The notes beneath the pieces were generated by a model. That model did not search any database. It had not been told where the DNA came from and saw only the letters and a program-made list of their open reading frames with translations. DNA of 6,845 nt from Candidatus Omnitrophota bacterium (GTDB taxonomy: Bacteria; Omnitrophota; Gorgyraeia; 1-14-0-20-64-10; JACQQZ01): assembly GCA_016206755.1 (NCBI GenBank), contig JACQQZ010000091.1:1-6845 (forward strand). The letters are read 5' to 3'. Positions 5,760 to 6,845 of the stretch are shown here, in pieces. How positions within the stretch are numbered: position 1 is the first letter of the stretch; every line of letters starts with the position of its first letter. The position numbers were made by a program, and so were the translations under genes.

Positions 5760-5956
5760 CCATTGCCGAAGTTCGTGAATTGGCCGGTCCTGAGTTGGAT
5801 CAAAAAGTGGCGGCGCTCAAGCAGCAGTTGTTCGATCTGCGGGTGCAGGCCAAGCTGGGCCGTTTGGAAAAAGGGCTTGAATTGCGAAACGTGCGCCGCG
5901 CGATTGCCCGGTGCCTGACCGTGCAGCGCGAACGCATGAAAGAGGTAAAGTCATGA
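5756..5956 (+). CDS. rpmC: 50S ribosomal protein L29
   Basis: L29 (uL29) is a small helical protein next to L23 at the tunnel exit. From ATG 5756 it has 66 residues, normal for the family, and begins [32 protein letters not shown] (25-38) and RNVRRAIAR (44-52) are the diagnostic helices. Longer upstream starts would run back into rplP and were rejected. The start lies in a diverged family B tail (GGGTGAT, 3 nt, ATG) and overlaps the stop of the 17-codon bridge frame. The stop overlaps the rpsQ start by 4 nt (ATGA). Confidence 0.96.
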   Translation: MTIAEVRELAGPELDQKVAALKQQLFDLRVQAKLGRLEKGLELRNVRRAIARCLTVQRERMKEVKS

Positions 5957-6300
5957 GTCAAGCAAGACGCCGGTTGGCCGGAAGCGTCGTTTCTGACAAG
6001 ATGCAAAAAACGATCGTGGTGCGCGTCGAGCGATTGGTGCGCCACCCGTTGTATGAGCGCGTCATCCGCAAGGCCCAGAAATTCAAGGCCCACGATGAAG
6101 GGCAGACAGCGCGCGTCGGGGATTGGGTCGAAATGGAAGAGACGCGGCCCATCTCCAAGGACAAGCGCTGGAGATTGGTGAAAGTGCTGCGCCGCGCCCC
6201 CGCGACCATTCAGGGGGATGTGGAAGAAAACGCCAAGCCGCGCGCGAGCACCAAGCGCAAAGCCCAAGTTTCTGAGCCACAAGCTCAGGTGGCGTCATGA
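5953..6300 (+). CDS. rpsQ: 30S ribosomal protein S17
   Basis: S17 (uS17) binds 16S rRNA early in 30S assembly. [20 protein letters not shown] (8-27), [20 protein letters not shown] (30-49) and [20 protein letters not shown] (56-75) are typical. The protein has 115 residues; the conserved core ends near residue 82, and a Lys/Ala/Gln-rich tail of about 33 residues follows. ATG 5953, overlapping the rpmC stop as ATGA, is chosen over a GTG at 5911 because it gives the standard N-terminus. The stop, again in TCATGA, overlaps ATG 6297, the start of the long spacer frame. Confidence 0.97.
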   Translation: MSQARRRLAGSVVSDKMQKTIVVRVERLVRHPLYERVIRKAQKFKAHDEGQTARVGDWVEMEETRPISKDKRWRLVKVLRRAPATIQGDVEENAKPRASTKRKAQVSEPQAQVAS

Positions 6301-6452
6301 CCCGATCCCCTGTCCAGCGGTATGTCCAGCGGTACCGTTTCCGGGAGTGCCAGGTTCAGCCGCTACCCCTGGAATTTTTGAAAATCCGACAGTACCGGTA
6401 TGATGGTTTTTGTCAGCGGCTTCTTCGAAGCCGAAAGCAGGTGATGGGGTGA
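6297..6452 (+). CDS. Putative 51-aa bridge ORF between rpsQ and rplN
   Basis: ATG 6297 overlaps the rpsQ stop as ATGA, and the frame ends at TGA 6450-6452, overlapping the rplN GTG start as GTGA. It crosses one direct A copy, a degraded inverted A copy and a complete B copy without a stop. The product is very basic: [15 protein letters not shown], then [20 protein letters not shown], ending [13 protein letters not shown]. The ending is identical to that of the 2573-2707 frame because both come from B. Here A is read in another frame than at 1769-1924. No known family is recognised and translation is inferred. Confidence 0.45.
   Translation: MTRSPVQRYVQRYRFRECQVQPLPLEFLKIRQYRYDGFCQRLLRSRKQVMG
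6311..6334 (+). repeat. Tandem 12-nt duplication at the 5' edge of family A copy 4
   Basis: TGTCCAGCGGTA occurs twice in a row (6311-6322 and 6323-6334). The second unit runs into the A copy. Being four codons long it keeps the bridge frame open, adding VQRY twice. Confidence 0.7.
6328..6360 (+). repeat. Family A repeat, copy 4 (GGG subtype)
   Basis: Core AGCGGTACCGTTTCC followed by GGGAGTGCC and AGGTTCAGC, differing from copy 1 by one base (A for G after GTGCC). It lies in the rpsQ-rplN spacer. Confidence 0.85.
6368..6398 (-). repeat. Degraded inverted family A copy
   Basis: The reverse complement of 6368-6384 (TTTTCAAAAATTCCAGG) matches family A TTTCCAAAAGTGCCAGG at 14 of 17 positions. 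CGGTAC is found farther on, after about 8 extra bases. With copy 4 it recreates the direct-plus-inverted layout seen before rplD, in a decayed form. Confidence 0.5.
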
Positions 6453-6453
6453 T
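6410..6453 (+). repeat. Family B repeat, copy 2 (44 nt), spanning the rplN start
   Basis: Identical over all 44 bases to 2665-2708. Hairpin CGGCTTC-TTC-GAAGCCG (6417-6433) is followed by AAAGC and the tail AGGTGATGGGGTGA (6439-6452), in which GTG 6449 starts rplN and TGA 6450-6452 ends the bridge frame. Perfect identity of two copies over 3.7 kb apart, in genes that share no other sequence, indicates recent copying or gene conversion. Confidence 0.9.
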
Positions 6454-6817
6454 CCGGATGCGGACGATGTTGGAGATTGCCGATAACACCGGGGCAAAAA
6501 AGGCCTCGATGATCGGCGTCATCGGCGAGCACGGCAAGCGGTTCGCCGAGGTCGGGGATGTCATCACCGCCAATGTCAAAGAATCCTCTCCGGAAGCCAC
6601 GGTGAAAAAAGGGGAAGTGGTCCGGTGCGTGATTGTGCGGACCCGGGGTCCGATTCGCCGCTCGGACGGTTCTTTCTTGAGGTTTGATTCCAACGCCGCC
6701 GTGGTGATTGATGCCCAGAAGAATCCCCGGGGAACCCGGATTTTTGGGCCTGTCGCCCGCGAATTGCGGGAGAGAGAATTTACGAAAATTGTTTCGTTGG
6801 CTCCGGAGGCCATCTGA
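6449..6817 (+). CDS. rplN: 50S ribosomal protein L14
   Basis: L14 (uL14) lies at the subunit interface and contributes to intersubunit bridges. From GTG 6449 the protein has exactly the family's usual 122 residues and begins [19 protein letters not shown], matching the canonical L14 N-terminus. [20 protein letters not shown] (36-55), [19 protein letters not shown] (57-75) and [17 protein letters not shown] (92-108) are standard. An in-frame TTG at 6410 would add 13 B-derived residues and is rejected. The binding site AGGTGAT (6439-6445) and the start codon both lie inside the B repeat. The stop TGA overlaps ATG 6816. Confidence 0.97.
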   Translation: MIRMRTMLEIADNTGAKKASMIGVIGEHGKRFAEVGDVITANVKESSPEATVKKGEVVRCVIVRTRGPIRRSDGSFLRFDSNAAVVIDAQKNPRGTRIFGPVARELREREFTKIVSLAPEAI

Positions 6818-6845
6818 TGCCCAGCGGTACCGTTTCCAAAAGTGC
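6816..6845 (+). CDS. Start of next frame after rplN (rplX or another bridge ORF), cut by window edge
   Basis: ATG 6816 overlaps the rplN stop as TGATG. GGAGG (6805-6809) lies 6 nt before it, a strong translation start. Only 10 codons are visible, reading [10 protein letters not shown], and all after the proline come from a family A repeat in the same frame as the rplC-rplD bridge. By gene order rplX (L24) should follow. Either A has been inserted just after the rplX start, or this is another bridge frame. Confidence 0.45.
6823..6845 (+). repeat. Family A repeat, copy 5 (AAA subtype), truncated by window end
   Basis: AGCGGTACCGTTTCC followed by AAAAGTGC, identical to copy 2 over the 23 visible bases. 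It starts 5 nt after the rplN stop codon. Confidence 0.85.

Noticed and set aside
6295..6813. 172-codon reverse-strand frame over rplN and its spacer
   Set aside because: It is antisense to L14, and its spacer part is only the reverse translation of repeats A and B (for example [10 protein letters not shown] and [13 protein letters not shown]).

Overview
The window is a contiguous piece of a bacterial translation operon, all on the + strand, in canonical order: 3' end of fusA (EF-G), then rpsJ, rplC, rplD, rplW, rplB, rpsS, rplV, rpsC, rplP, rpmC, rpsQ, rplN, and a start that probably belongs to or leads into rplX just before the right edge. The proteins are clearly bacterial and every family was recognised from its own motifs. 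EF-G is followed directly by S10 with no tuf gene between them, as in Chlamydiae and unlike many other bacteria. Together with the repeat families this makes me think of the PVC/Omnitrophota neighbourhood, but that is only an impression.

Layout. Positions 1-1772 (fusA end, rpsJ, rplC), 2981-5709 (rplB to rplP) and 5756-6300 (rpmC, rpsQ) are tightly packed, with 22 or fewer bases between genes or a 4-base overlap. Four junctions are expanded: rplC-rplD (153 nt), rplD-rplW (127 nt), rplP-rpmC (46 nt) and rpsQ-rplN (148 nt). A fifth seems to begin right after rplN. They are filled by two families of short repeats. Family A has the core AGCGGTACCGTTTCC and occurs as direct and inverted copies that can fold into hairpins. 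Family B is a hairpin followed by a tail with the consensus AGGTGATGGGGTGA. Two B copies are identical over 44 nt and lie exactly across the starts of rplW and rplN.

Main observation. Each of the four expanded spacers is one uninterrupted small reading frame (51, 44, 17 and 51 codons). Each opens with a start codon overlapping the upstream stop (GTGA or ATGA). Each closes with a stop that overlaps the downstream start (GTGA, GTGA, ATGA) or, before rplD, lies one base ahead of it. The tail of B supplies a Shine-Dalgarno-like AGGTGAT, a stop and a new start codon within 14 bases. The spacers therefore look like translational bridges: repeats have entered a ribosomal protein operon yet stop-to-start coupling is kept. 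The rplC-rplD insert is also flanked by an 18/19 match of the end of rplC, which looks like a target duplication.

The proteins belong to the 30S subunit (S10, S19, S3, S17), the 50S subunit (L3, L4, L23, L2, L22, L16, L29, L14) and the translocase EF-G, so they need balanced expression. No RNA gene, CRISPR array, transposase gene or convincing terminator or promoter is visible.
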